The notes under the pieces are model-generated. The model was not told where the DNA came from and did no database searches. It was given only the letters and a program-made list of their open reading frames with translations. A stretch of DNA of 64,000 nt from Microscilla marina ATCC 23134. Its GTDB lineage: Bacteria > Bacteroidota > Bacteroidia > Cytophagales > Microscillaceae. The DNA lies in assembly GCF_000169175.1 (NCBI RefSeq), contig NZ_AAWS01000007.1, positions 62,001 to 126,000 on the forward strand, read 5' to 3'. Within the stretch, counting starts at the first letter, position 1; each line of letters starts with the position of its first letter. Below, in pieces: positions 34,612 through 42,780 of this stretch. The position numbers and the translations under genes are program-made.

Positions 34612-35141
34612 AGAGTAAAGCATAAAAAAAGCCGAAGACAAGCTTCGGCTCAACATTAAAATAAAAGATATATATATTAAGCTATGGTTATTAATTGAGA
34701 TCTTTATATGGATGGTTGTTTTTTCAACCAATTTATATCTTATCAATACTATTTGATAGTTGATCTAAACTATAGCTATAACCTTGCCTATAGTTGAAAG
34801 ACACTTTGATTGTTTATGTAATTTCTTGTAATATTCTATTTTCAATACAACTTATTAAAAGATTTACTAATTAAGTGTTGTAAATCAAAACAAGAAAAAA
34901 ATGTGTCTTATATATACCTACCATAACGTATAGAAACTTACTGAGTTGTGTGATTAGGTGAAAAAAATCAAATTAACTCGCAAGTGTAAAATAAACACCC
35001 ATTTTCATTGACATAGTATTAGACCTAAGAGCTTGTCAGCTACAGCAGACATTGATCATTCGTTTTCTCGATAAAAGAGAATTGCATAAACTTTAAACTT
35101 ATTGATCTTTTGTTGATATAGTTTATGGTGTTTCCATCTTT
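34612..35141. other. Intergenic region with an orphan minus-strand terminator
   Basis: AT-rich. It holds the hairpin AGCCGAAG (34630-34637) / CTTCGGCT (34643-34650), which on the minus strand is followed by a T-run. The upstream minus-strand gene stops at 35142, 490 bp away, so either its 3' UTR is long or a small transcript lies between. A 66-codon minus frame at 34546-34746 overlaps this terminator and is doubtful. Confidence 0.5.
34623..34650 (-). terminator. Minus-strand intrinsic terminator
   Basis: 8-bp stem AGCCGAAG/CTTCGGCT, 5-nt loop, and a 7-base T-run on the minus strand (A-run 34624-34630). Confidence 0.8.
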
Positions 35142-36626
35142 TTACATCAAATCCCTTATATTTTTTACCTGGCATTGGTCTTTCAGTCTTTTTATCCTGG
35201 TTTTAATAGCACCTACATTGAGCCCTACAGCCACTGATATTTGAGCATATTTATAGTTTCTTGCTACCATCACCAAAATTTTAATATCATCCGTATTAAG
35301 CTTGCCTTGTATATGCCCTTCAATACTCTGAAGCATATCTACCTCTTGTGGGCTGAGTTCTTCAAACCCCTTCACTGGACTGGCTTTGATTGCCTTGATA
35401 AAATTGGTGTGGGCATGCAAGCTCTGTTCACGTTTACGATAAATAAGCAGACCACCAGTAATAAGCACCAAGGTGATAACAAGTAACCACCAAAGGTTGA
35501 TTTGGCGCACTATCTGGGTTTTGGGGCGGTAGCGTTCTATTACTAGAGCATCCTTAAGGGTCATTGCTACCTTAGAGCGCTTATACCAATTTTTTTCTGC
35601 TTTCATACGGGCCTTTGCCCAAGTTTTGGCGGGCTTAAACCTTACGCGATCGCCATAAAACCAAAGGGTATGCAATACCCGCCAGGCACGGTGATAAATT
35701 TCATATGCTGTTTTATGTACATATTTTTGCTGTAAGTAGTTTTGGGAAGATTCAGACAAAAGTGTGAGTAATGAATCACAACGTTTGTAGGAAAGCTTGG
35801 CAGCAGTTTCGTTTCGGTTGATAAAATGTAGCAAGCCTCTGGCTGCATATAGTTGTATCAAGGCTTTGGAGGTGGTGGTTCCTAAAGCATTTACTTTGGT
35901 CAAATACAGCTTAGCAGCTTCTGGTTTTTGGGCAAGCAAACAGAGTTGTATCATACGCGTAAGTCTTATTACTTTTTTTGCCCGGCAAGCATTAGGCTGC
36001 GTGTCTAATGCAAGCTGTTGATAGCTTATAGCCGAGTTATATTCGTTTAGCTTTTCTTTAAATCTTGCCATGTCATCATACAAGTTTGCCAAATCTTGCG
36101 GAGTACCTCGTTTGATAGCCATACTCAATGCGAGTTTGTAAGTACTGTCAGCATTTGTAAAGCTCAATCTTGCACGGTAGCAGTTTGCCAATAAGTTGTA
36201 GGCATGCATAAGTTTAGTAGAGTCTTTTAGGCGTTTAAAGTGTTCAATCGCTTTATGACTGATAGATATGGCTGTCTGGTGATTTCCCGCATTGTTGTAG
36301 CAAAAAGCCATATTGTTAAGCATAGCCGCTTTATTTGCCAGTGAGTGGTAAAACTTATAGGCTGCTTTATAATGCTGGGTAGCCATTCCATAATATCCCA
36401 AGTGTTGAGAGTAATAAGCAATAAGTTCGTGTGCATAAGCTTTTTCTGTTACTTTCTGGGCAGCATTTAATGCCTTTCGAGCATAATGAATGGCTGAGTC
36501 AGGCTGGGCCTGATACAAGTCCTGTGCTTTTTTACATAACTGTCGATAGTTCGCAGGTTTTTTAGTGTGGGCAAGTCCCCACATACTAAAGCACAATAAT
36601 ACTATTGATAATATGAAACTTTTCAT
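35142..36626 (-). CDS. TPR-containing membrane regulator with C-terminal HTH
   Basis: 494 aa, ATG at 36626. A signal peptide ('MKSFILSIVLLCFSMWGLAH') is followed by an exported TPR region (about 25-330) with repeated 'AYNLLANCYRARLSFTNADS', 'NNMAFCYNNAGNHQTAI' type helices, a membrane segment ('LWWLLVITLVLITGGLLIY', about 377-396), and a cytoplasmic C-terminal domain with 'LSPQEVDMLQSIEGHIQGKL' and 'YKYAQISVAVGLNVGAIKTRIKRLKDQ', a LuxR/CsgD-like helix-turn-helix. This one-component transmembrane arrangement is common in Bacteroidota: outside ligand sensing by TPRs and DNA binding inside. It is divergent from the KGG-leader peptide gene (129 bp apart), so it may control that gene. Confidence 0.85.
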   Translation of the reverse strand: MKSFILSIVLLCFSMWGLAHTKKPANYRQLCKKAQDLYQAQPDSAIHYARKALNAAQKVTEKAYAHELIAYYSQHLGYYGMATQHYKAAYKFYHSLANKAAMLNNMAFCYNNAGNHQTAISISHKAIEHFKRLKDSTKLMHAYNLLANCYRARLSFTNADSTYKLALSMAIKRGTPQDLANLYDDMARFKEKLNEYNSAISYQQLALDTQPNACRAKKVIRLTRMIQLCLLAQKPEAAKLYLTKVNALGTTTSKALIQLYAARGLLHFINRNETAAKLSYKRCDSLLTLLSESSQNYLQQKYVHKTAYEIYHRAWRVLHTLWFYGDRVRFKPAKTWAKARMKAEKNWYKRSKVAMTLKDALVIERYRPKTQIVRQINLWWLLVITLVLITGGLLIYRKREQSLHAHTNFIKAIKASPVKGFEELSPQEVDMLQSIEGHIQGKLNTDDIKILVMVARNYKYAQISVAVGLNVGAIKTRIKRLKDQCQVKNIRDLM

Positions 36627-36755
36627 TTAAATAAGTGCAATTAGGTTTATCTTAAATTTACTGATCTATTTTGTGTCTGTAGGCAGTGTTTTTGTAGAAG
36701 CTTTGTTGCCTTGCACAATGCCGGGTGTATTTTTACACAACTAAAATACAAAACA

Positions 36756-36941
36756 ATGAAAAAAAACAATAAATTAAACAAAATGTTTAAAAAATTCAGC
36801 GAAAATTCACTTAGCTCTCATCAGTTAACTTCTTTAAAAGGAGGTTGCGGGTGCGGAGGAGAAGATAGTGGAGGTCTTATTCCTCCTCCTCCAAACCCTC
36901 CAAAAAGTGCGTATATTATGTCTGAAAATAGAGTTTTTTAA
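36756..36941 (+). CDS. KGG-leader peptide, candidate RiPP/bacteriocin precursor (Bacteroidota type)
   Basis: 61 aa from the ATG at 36756; codons further upstream in this frame belong to the promoter region. The leader 'NKLNKMFKKFSENSLSSHQL' then 'TSLKGG' matches the double-Gly leader of the Bacteroidota natural-product precursors (TIGR04149-like), normally cut after GG by a peptidase-containing ABC exporter. The core is about 31 residues: 'CGCGGEDSGGLIPPPPNPP' followed by a tail ending NRVF. Two Cys (CGC) at its start and a Pro-rich middle are distinctive. No exporter, radical SAM or lanthipeptide enzyme gene is next to it; the RiPP cluster at 21-27.5 kb is 9 kb away. It faces a TPR-HTH regulator. 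Confidence 0.8.
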   Translation: MKKNNKLNKMFKKFSENSLSSHQLTSLKGGCGCGGEDSGGLIPPPPNPPKSAYIMSENRVF

Positions 36942-37285
36942 AAAATAATCTTTATTCGTAAGTGAATGAGCCCAAATACCCTTAAGTATTTGAGCAACTC
37001 ATTGCTTAATTAACCCTGATAAACTGAGTATGCTTTTAGTGTGCTCAGTTTATCTTATTTAGTTTCATAATTTAAAATGAAAAGTTTTGGTAATACATCT
37101 TTGTGTTGTGTTTTGTGATAATTAAAAGTGAGATATATTGGCAAAATTACAAGCCAATGAAGAAAGTGAATTATAAATAATCTGATTATAAAGAGAATCT
37201 TTTATTCACTTATTTTTTAATTGAGTAAAATATTTTGATTCATATAATTAGCTTAAAAGTTTATTTTTTTAGTTATTTTGATTTG
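36942..37285. other. Intergenic region with a long inverted repeat
   Basis: GATAAACTGAG (37018-37028) / CTCAGTTTATC (37044-37054) is a perfect 11-bp stem with a 15-nt loop, about 80 bp after the peptide gene. It probably terminates that transcript. CAAATAC/GTATTTG at 36973-36991 is a weaker hairpin. No ORF above 13 codons. Confidence 0.55.
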
Positions 37286-37591
37286 TTAGTTTTTTATACA
37301 ACTAACCCCAAGCACCCCTGACATCAATACTCCCAAAAGAGCTGCCCAAAGTCCCAAACGACATATAAACCAAACATGGTGTGCTGCCGAGTAATTGAGT
37401 ACTGTATCGGTAAAGCCTACCCAAGCGATACTGTGAGCCCAAGCAATGTAAAACCTGGTTTGCCCGTAGCCTTGTAAAAAAGTGCGCCAACTAAAATCAT
37501 GATGGTCAAAGTAAAACCATAAAAAAAAGAAAGCTGTACTTGTAAATAAATACAAATAGCGGTAGAAGCGTGCAGTAACAGCAGTGGTCAT
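37286..37591 (-). CDS. Small membrane protein, unknown function
   Basis: 101 aa with three predicted membrane segments: 'FYRYLYLFTSTAFFFLWFYF', 'FYIAWAHSIAWVGFTDTVL' and 'LGLWAALLGVLMSGVLGVS'. Several aromatic and His residues sit at segment ends ('YFDHHDF', 'YSAAHHVWFICR'). I do not recognise a family. It lies 16 bp downstream of another small membrane protein on the same strand, so the two form an operon and may form a complex. The high hydrophobicity is coherent, which argues for a real gene rather than a shadow frame. Confidence 0.6.
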   Translation of the reverse strand: MTTAVTARFYRYLYLFTSTAFFFLWFYFDHHDFSWRTFLQGYGQTRFYIAWAHSIAWVGFTDTVLNYSAAHHVWFICRLGLWAALLGVLMSGVLGVSCIKN

Positions 37592-37607
37592 ATTGTTCTT
37601 TGAGCGA

Positions 37608-37802
37608 TTATTGAATATTTTTCTTAAGCCACTTAGCAGTTAAGTAAGCCCCCACGCTAATGCTGGTAAATACAAGTAAAGCTGTATACCTGTCATATAT
37701 ATTGAGGTAAACCCCTAGCAAACTCATGGCTGCCAAAATGGTGAGTATTAGCATTTCAAGTATATGCATAATCATCGTCTTTTTGTATATAAAAAACACC
37801 AT
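37608..37802 (-). CDS. Very small membrane protein, unknown function
   Basis: 64 aa (ATG at 37802; internal ATGs at residues 10 and 12 are alternatives). Two predicted membrane segments: 'LEMLILTILAAMSLLGVYLNIY' and 'YTALLVFTSISVGAYLTAKW', with a basic C-terminus 'KWLKKNIQ'. It is the first gene of a two-gene operon with the 101-aa membrane protein. No family is recognised. Confidence 0.55.
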   Translation of the reverse strand: MVFFIYKKTMIMHILEMLILTILAAMSLLGVYLNIYDRYTALLVFTSISVGAYLTAKWLKKNIQ

Positions 37803-37965
37803 AGCATAAGTTCCAGATGAGCCACCCTAATCCAGAGACTTATGCATGGTGGCTTTGCACACATGGTCTCTAGCATACTATTGAATAATACCAGAGCCGG
37901 CTAAAATGTGAGAAAGCGATTGTTTAAGAATAAAATATTTATTCATAACTCGGACTACAAAACAG

Positions 37966-38277
37966 CTAAGTCTTTTTTTGAGTCAATGTTGTTTTCAGAG
38001 CCTCTAATTGAATTATTCCTACCTTATTATGGGCAAGAGTATTCAGCGTTTTTCTGAGTGAGGCAAAGTTTTCACTACATCTAAAGGCAAAGCTTTCATC
38101 ATTCGTTTGTTCACTTACTACCATTAGTTTTGCTTGTACTTCTAGCAAGAAATCAAGCCACAACAGCCACACATTTTCAGTGTCAGTGTCAATCTCAAAA
38201 AAAGAAGAGATACTATCGATCAATACTTTAAGCTCAGCGGCTTCATTTGTATTGATTAAAACTTTTTGTTCAATCAT
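37966..38277 (-). CDS. Hypothetical helical protein
   Basis: 103 aa, ATG at 38277. It is acidic and mostly helical: 'NTNEAAELKVLIDSISSFFEIDTDTENVWLLWLDFLLEVQAKLMVVSEQ' and 'ENFASLRKTLNTLAHNKVGIIQLEALKTTL'. There is no signal peptide and no known motif. Forty-six bases upstream of the start codon lies a near-perfect 13-bp hairpin (38324-38353) that probably sits in its promoter or leader. Function unknown. Confidence 0.6.
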   Translation of the reverse strand: MIEQKVLINTNEAAELKVLIDSISSFFEIDTDTENVWLLWLDFLLEVQAKLMVVSEQTNDESFAFRCSENFASLRKTLNTLAHNKVGIIQLEALKTTLTQKKT

Positions 38278-38323
38278 TATCCTAAGTATATTAAGTGCAA
38301 TTGATGTATCAGGGTGTAATAAG

Positions 38324-38353
38324 GTGAGTAGGGTATAAAAATACCCTATTCAC
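38324..38353. promoter_or_regulatory. Hairpin or operator upstream of the 103-aa gene
   Basis: GTGAGTAGGGTAT (38324-38336) / ATACCCTATTCAC (38341-38353), 13-bp arms with one mismatch and a 4-nt AAAA loop. The dyad is near-perfect and lies where a repressor site or leader structure would be. Confidence 0.55.
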
Positions 38354-38820
38354 TCAATATACAACTAAGTTGTTGCATAGTAGGTTATTATATTACACTG
38401 ATGCAAAAGTAGGAGGAGTAAAGATAGGATACAATAGCTTATGTTGGGTGTTTACATATTGTATAGTAGGTGAAACTTTTTAAACAAAAAGTTTCGTTAG
38501 GTTGCATATTTTGCATCAGCTTTATTTACAGGTGGTTACAATAATTTTTGTAGTAGTTTAAGAGTAAAGTTTTTTTTTCCTTGTTTCCTTGACTTTTTTT
38601 CATTCCCCAATTTTTTACTCAAAAATTCGTGAAAAACAGTTTTTTTTTAATAAAAACTCCTGTTAACCATTAGGCTGATGAACTAAAATGAATAGGATAA
38701 ATCGAAGTACTATGACTAAAATTATATAATGATACTTGTGTATAATATCACTTTTATTTAAGGTATACAGTTACTTTGGTGGGTGAGGCATTGCTCAAGC
38801 GTTAGAAAAGATTCTTGCGA
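38354..38820. other. Intergenic region with one hairpin
   Basis: AT-rich. It holds GAAACTTTTT (38472-38481) / AAAAAGTTTC (38486-38495), a 10-bp hairpin. No ORF or RNA gene seen. It leads into the element at 38821. Confidence 0.5.
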
Positions 38821-39058
38821 CTAGTGCACTGGGTATTAAATAAGTTGCCTATTAATTTGGATGAATTAACTACGTTGAGCTCGCGAAAAGCTCGGTTTTG
38901 TTTTCTGACGAGTCATTAAAATGGCGGATAGCCATAGCTATCTAACTTTTTGATGAGGAAGTCAGGAGGCAAAAGTCGCCAAAGAACCGAGGGTACAGTT
39001 CTACTGTGCCGAGCTCAGCATAGCTAATAAGTGAGTAACTTAGTACCCAGTGCACTAG
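38821..39058. repeat. MITE-like element, family 2, copy 2 (intact ends)
   Basis: 238 bp with perfect 15-bp terminal inverted repeats CTAGTGCACTGGGTA (38821-38835 and, reversed, 39044-39058). Inside, GAGCTCG, CTCGG, CCGAG and CGAGCTC pair with each other, so the single strand can fold. TTGCGA occurs immediately left (38815-38820) and again at 39072-39077, 13 bp beyond the right end, a possible but imperfectly placed duplication. No ORF. Confidence 0.8.
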
Positions 39059-39252
39059 GCATAAATACCCCTTGCGATTATTATGAGAAGTGTTTAATTG
39101 TTTGTTAGGTGTTGATTTTATAGAAGGAGGGGGCTATTTGATAGTAGATTTTGTAAGTTACACAAAAAGCCCCATAAAAAAGATGATGACTTTTTAGGGA
39201 CTTTATGGTTGCTTAGAGTACGCTTAAAGCGTATCTATAGGCAATACTTACA

Positions 39253-39579
39253 CTACTTTAACTTCTCGTTATTGGCGTGGCGTTCCTTGTCTCGTTTAGT
39301 TTTTTTATCCAGGTTTTTATGTAGAGCTTCTGTCAAGTCAATGCCAGTTTGGTTTGCCAAACAAATCAATACAAACAACACATCTGCCATTTCGTCGGCA
39401 AGGTTATGTGCTTCATCCGACTTTTTGAAAGACTGCTCACCATAAATACGTGCCATTAATCGCGCTACTTCGCCTACTTCCTCCATTAATACTGCAGTAT
39501 TGGTCAACTCATTATAGTATCTTATACCAGTAGTGTTTATCCATTGATCTACAATTTCTTGGGCTTCTTTGATAGTCAT
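39253..39579 (-). CDS. MazG-like nucleotide pyrophosphohydrolase
   Basis: 108 aa, ATG at 39579. The MazG/NTP-PPase signature is clear: 'TAVLMEEVGEVARLM' (E-E-x-x-E metal site), 'DEMADVLFVLICLANQTGIDL' (E-x-x-D second half) and a C-terminal 'KKTKRDKERHANN'. It is the short single-domain type (about 100-110 aa), which hydrolyses (d)NTPs or similar nucleotides to the monophosphate and PPi, a housecleaning role. Its promoter carries TAATTTTG (39627-39620 on the minus strand), a perfect -7 box about 40 bp from the start codon. Confidence 0.93.
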   Translation of the reverse strand: MTIKEAQEIVDQWINTTGIRYYNELTNTAVLMEEVGEVARLMARIYGEQSFKKSDEAHNLADEMADVLFVLICLANQTGIDLTEALHKNLDKKTKRDKERHANNEKLK

Positions 39580-39619
39580 AATAAAAATTTGTTTTGAATA
39601 GGTGATGAGTGAATCTCGA

Positions 39620-39627
39620 CAAAATTA
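39620..39627 (-). promoter_or_regulatory. -7 box of the MazG-like gene
   Basis: TAATTTTG on the minus strand, a perfect TAnnTTTG match about 40 bp upstream of the ATG. No clear -33 box. Confidence 0.55.
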
Positions 39628-40357
39628 CTCATTAGCCGTAGTTTTGTTTGAATTATGACAAGTAAATTTGAGTAAAGCAGGTGCTAAAAAGTACTTACCC
39701 ACCAAGAGGTTATCAAGCGATTGGACAAGCAGAATAGTAAGAGGGGAAACGTTTTTTTTTGATAGGGGTATAAAAAACGAAAACAGAGATTTATTCAATC
39801 TCTGTCTTCGTGATAAGTTTGTACCATCAGGCAAAATACAAACCGTGGATTAGTTTAGGTTTAAAGGTAAGGTATAAATTTAAAAGTTCAAAAAGTATAA
39901 TAAAATTTAGATGTATTTTTTTTACTATAATAAGTGTTTTTAAAAAGTGTAATATAACCTGGGTGATTTTATTAGTATGTTCCAAAGGTCGAGGTTTTTT
40001 AGCGATTCACAAAAAAAAGCAAGTAAACAAAAAGTAAACAAGGGGTGTTTTTGAGGTTTTTAGGGTAAACAAAAGGTATACAAGCAAGTTTTTTATTAAA
40101 AAAATTATAATTTAAAGTGGTATAGTTAAATAATGAGTTAGCTTTTATTTTTTCTTTCAAAAAACGCTTGATAGTGGATTTTTACTTAATAAATGCAGTG
40201 AATAGGGCCAAAAGACGGGGAAAATTAGAAAAAAAGCAAAAAAAATGATGTAAGTTTTTTTGCTTTTTTGTATCTGTGTTATGGGTTTATTTCCTGAAAA
40301 TCAGGGGTATTTGATAAATGAATAGTGATAGTTTTGGGTAACCTTGATAGGAAAGGT
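39628..40357. other. Intergenic region with terminators and low-complexity DNA
   Basis: Contains ACAGAGATT (39783-39791) / AATCTCTGT (39797-39805), which on the minus strand runs into a T-rich stretch like a terminator though no gene is close upstream. It also has GTAAACAAAA runs at 40021-40075 and the A/T hairpin at 40230-40269. The ~60-70-codon frames on both strands near 39650-39850 overlap each other and look non-coding. Confidence 0.45.
40230..40269. terminator. A/T-stem terminator of the lysozyme-like gene
   Basis: AAAAAAGCAAAAAAA (40230-40244) / TTTTTTTGCTTTTTT (40255-40269), a perfect 15-bp stem with a 10-nt loop, about 90 bp after the stop at 40358. Symmetric, so it could work on both strands. 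Confidence 0.65.
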
Positions 40358-41725
40358 TTAGGTAAACAGGGCATTCATTTTTTGAATAAGTAACTTGTAA
40401 GCTGACTCACTCGCATCTCCCCAGAAACCATCTGCTCCTCCACTTTTTACTACAATACTTCCGGCAGTCATAATGGTTTTTTGAACACCTTTTACTTCTT
40501 TAGGCGACATTTTGCCAATGGCTAAACTGTCTTTTTGTATTTGCTGTTCAGTCATTTCAATCAACCTTGCCAACTTTGCAAATGCTATAGCACTGTCTTT
40601 GCCCCAAATACCATCGGCACCTCCATTGTAGGCTACTAAATTAGCTGCATCTATGATAGTTTGTTGTACACCCTTTACTTCTTCACGACTTAGCCCACTA
40701 ATATGCGTAATGTGGTTATCACTGGCACCCTTGAGTAATTCTTGAATAGTTTTACCCGTTAGTTGGAAAGCCTTTTCGGTAGAGTTCCCCCAAATACCGT
40801 CCGCGCCTCCACTGCTCTTCATCAGTTGAGCAGATTGTGTATTGCCTGAGTTTATAATAGCTTGTTGAATAATCTTAATTTGTTGAGGGGTGAGGTGCAT
40901 ACCATTAATAGCGTATTTGGATGGTATGTCTGTATCAGGTGGAGCCTGGTTGTCATTGTCAGGTGTAATGGCAGCTGTTTTTAGTACGTTGTATAAATTA
41001 AGTGCACGTGGCGTATACTTGTTATTTACATAAGCTACCCAACCCCCACTTACTAGCATGCCATAAGCTTGAAAACTACCCTTTGTCAAATTAGCAATTG
41101 CCTGTTGTGCAGTAGCCCCCTGTGAGATAAAATTATGAAAAGTTTTACAGGCAACATCTAAACTGTTGATGGCTGTTTCAAACTCTTCTGCCTCATAATC
41201 ATCTAATGGCTTGGGCAAGGCGGGTTGCATGTATTTTTCGTAATTGTTGCGCCAGGTAAGTTGGTTGAAGCCATACCCGCGATAGCGATAGAAATCGCAA
41301 CGGTTTTGGGCATTATTAGGCAAGTCGCCAGGGTATACATGGCCATTCCATTTGGCTACATCCAATTCACTGCTAATGAGTCCCCATTCCTTAAGTTGAT
41401 CTCCAGCCAATTTATTAGGTGCTTTATTATAGGTAACTTTACCCCAAGAGGTTGGCTCAAACATATACTTAGGGCCTCCCATTTCGCGAATAACTGTGAA
41501 AGTGCCTCCGGTTTCGTTGTACATAATGGCAAAATGCCCGCAAAACTCTCCTAAGGTAATGGCTTGCTTACCTGTAAAATCAGGAATATAGCCCATCAGT
41601 TTGGTAAAATTGGAGGCATTTACAAAGTGAGAGTAGATTTGTGGGTTAGTAAGGCGAAATGTTTGGTTAAACCAGTCGGCAAATGGTACACCGTTTACCC
41701 TAAAGTTTCCATTGATAGTGGTCAT
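40358..41725 (-). CDS. Lysozyme-like (possibly GH19/muramidase) protein with three C-terminal repeats
   Basis: 455 aa, ATG at 41725. The N-terminal ~240 residues resemble a lysozyme/chitinase-like fold: 'EFCGHFAIMYNETGGTFTVIRE' (a Glu positioned like the catalytic acid), 'RCDFYRYRGYGFNQLTWRNNYEKY' (GH19-like G-x-G-F-x-Q-x-T) and 'SLDVACKTFHNFI'. A linker (about 250-275) precedes three copies of a ~55-residue repeat, each with 'SGGADGIWG' or 'SGGADGFWG' and 'Q..I..A', which look like peptidoglycan-binding-type domains. There is no signal peptide, so export, if any, would need lysis or a contractile or other secretion system. No such genes are nearby. Probable role: cutting of peptidoglycan, directed at self or competitors. 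Confidence 0.75.
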   Translation of the reverse strand: MTTINGNFRVNGVPFADWFNQTFRLTNPQIYSHFVNASNFTKLMGYIPDFTGKQAITLGEFCGHFAIMYNETGGTFTVIREMGGPKYMFEPTSWGKVTYNKAPNKLAGDQLKEWGLISSELDVAKWNGHVYPGDLPNNAQNRCDFYRYRGYGFNQLTWRNNYEKYMQPALPKPLDDYEAEEFETAINSLDVACKTFHNFISQGATAQQAIANLTKGSFQAYGMLVSGGWVAYVNNKYTPRALNLYNVLKTAAITPDNDNQAPPDTDIPSKYAINGMHLTPQQIKIIQQAIINSGNTQSAQLMKSSGGADGIWGNSTEKAFQLTGKTIQELLKGASDNHITHISGLSREEVKGVQQTIIDAANLVAYNGGADGIWGKDSAIAFAKLARLIEMTEQQIQKDSLAIGKMSPKEVKGVQKTIMTAGSIVVKSGGADGFWGDASESAYKLLIQKMNALFT

Positions 41726-42056
41726 AGTTGTTGATAAGTTTAGAAAATAAGAGACTACTTAAAGCTTTGTCCATTCCTAAAAGGGGAAAATAGCAGTTGA
41801 TGAGGCTTTAGGCATAGCTAAATGATAACATGTTGCCCACATGCAATTTGTCTTGCTATCTGGCAGAATAAACTTTTATCCAGGCTCTTATAATAGATTG
41901 ATAGAAAAGGAGTTTTTTGATTAATAGTTATTTATGCATTTTCTGTACATACACCATAAAAATGCATATTAAACTTAGCAATACCAAGCTGTAAACGGTA
42001 TATTTGTAAGTCGACAATTTTATCACCCTTTAAAATATTTTTCCAGTCAGGTTAAT
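41726..42056. other. Divergent promoter region
   Basis: Between the lysozyme-like gene and cmk. It carries TATATTTG at 41999-42006 for cmk. No ORF. Confidence 0.6.
41999..42006 (+). promoter_or_regulatory. -7 box of cmk
   Basis: TATATTTG, a perfect TAnnTTTG, 50 bp upstream of the first ATG. The -33 side is weak. Confidence 0.55.
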
Positions 42057-42755
42057 ATGAATCTAATGGATAACGAACACAAAATCATCATTGCCATTGA
42101 CGGTTTTTCAGGTTGTGGCAAAAGCACCACCGCAAAAGTTGTGGCCAAAAAGCTCAACTATATATATATAGATACAGGTGCTATGTACAGAGCTGTGACT
42201 TTGTACTTTTGTCAAAATAATATTGTGCTTGACGATGAAGCACAAATAGATAAAGCCTTGGCAAATATCGAAATCCGGTTTGAGTACAATACTTCTTCTG
42301 GGCAAAATGTTACTCTACTGAATGGAAAAGTAGTAGAAGACGAGATACGTAAAATGTATGTATCGGCAAAGGTGAGTCCGGTAAGTGCGATTCCTGCAGT
42401 GCGCAAAGCAATGGTAGCACAACAACGTCAAATGGGCAAAGGCAAGGGCATTGTAATGGATGGCAGAGACATTGGCACCAATGTTTTTCCAAATGCTGAA
42501 CTAAAGATTTTTATGGAAGCTGATGTAGCAGTAAGGGCTGAGCGTCGTCAGAAAGAATTAGCCGCTAAGGGACAAGAGGTAGCCCTGCAAGAAATTATAG
42601 ATAACCTGAGCCAACGCGATCACCAAGATAGCACCCGTAAAGAAAACCCCCTGACTAAAGCCATTGATGCCCACACCATTGATACTACCCACATGACTAT
42701 AGAGCAACAAAGCGAAGAAATAGTAGGGTTGGTAGAGTCATTGGTGAGATGTTAG
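42057..42755 (+). CDS. cmk: Cytidylate kinase
   Basis: 232 aa (ATG at 42057; another at 42066). P-loop 'IAIDGFSGCGKSTTAKVVAKKL', then 'YIDTGAMYRAVTLY' (CMP-binding), 'VMDGRDIGTNVFP' (the DGRDIGT nucleotide-binding motif) and a C-terminal 'LSQRDHQDSTRKENPLTKA' with the lid residues (RD..DS.R...P). Length and motif order are those of bacterial Cmk. It phosphorylates CMP and dCMP with ATP in pyrimidine salvage. Cytoplasmic. Followed by a zinc-ribbon small gene and an HNH nuclease gene on the same strand. Confidence 0.97.
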   Translation: MNLMDNEHKIIIAIDGFSGCGKSTTAKVVAKKLNYIYIDTGAMYRAVTLYFCQNNIVLDDEAQIDKALANIEIRFEYNTSSGQNVTLLNGKVVEDEIRKMYVSAKVSPVSAIPAVRKAMVAQQRQMGKGKGIVMDGRDIGTNVFPNAELKIFMEADVAVRAERRQKELAAKGQEVALQEIIDNLSQRDHQDSTRKENPLTKAIDAHTIDTTHMTIEQQSEEIVGLVESLVRC

Positions 42756-42780
42756 AAAATACTTTATAAATATATGAAGA

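Noticed and set aside
39625-39853. Overlapping 60-70-codon frames on both strands
   Set aside because: Mutually antisense, no motif, and a terminator-like hairpin lies inside.
40021-40084. Repeated GTAAACAAAA pieces resembling the metallopeptidase promoter upstream region
   Set aside because: Similar to TTTTGTTTACC on the minus strand, but no -7 box at the right distance; probably low-complexity DNA.
41225-41554. 109-codon plus-strand frame in the lysozyme-like gene
   Set aside because: Antisense shadow of a gene with clear motifs.
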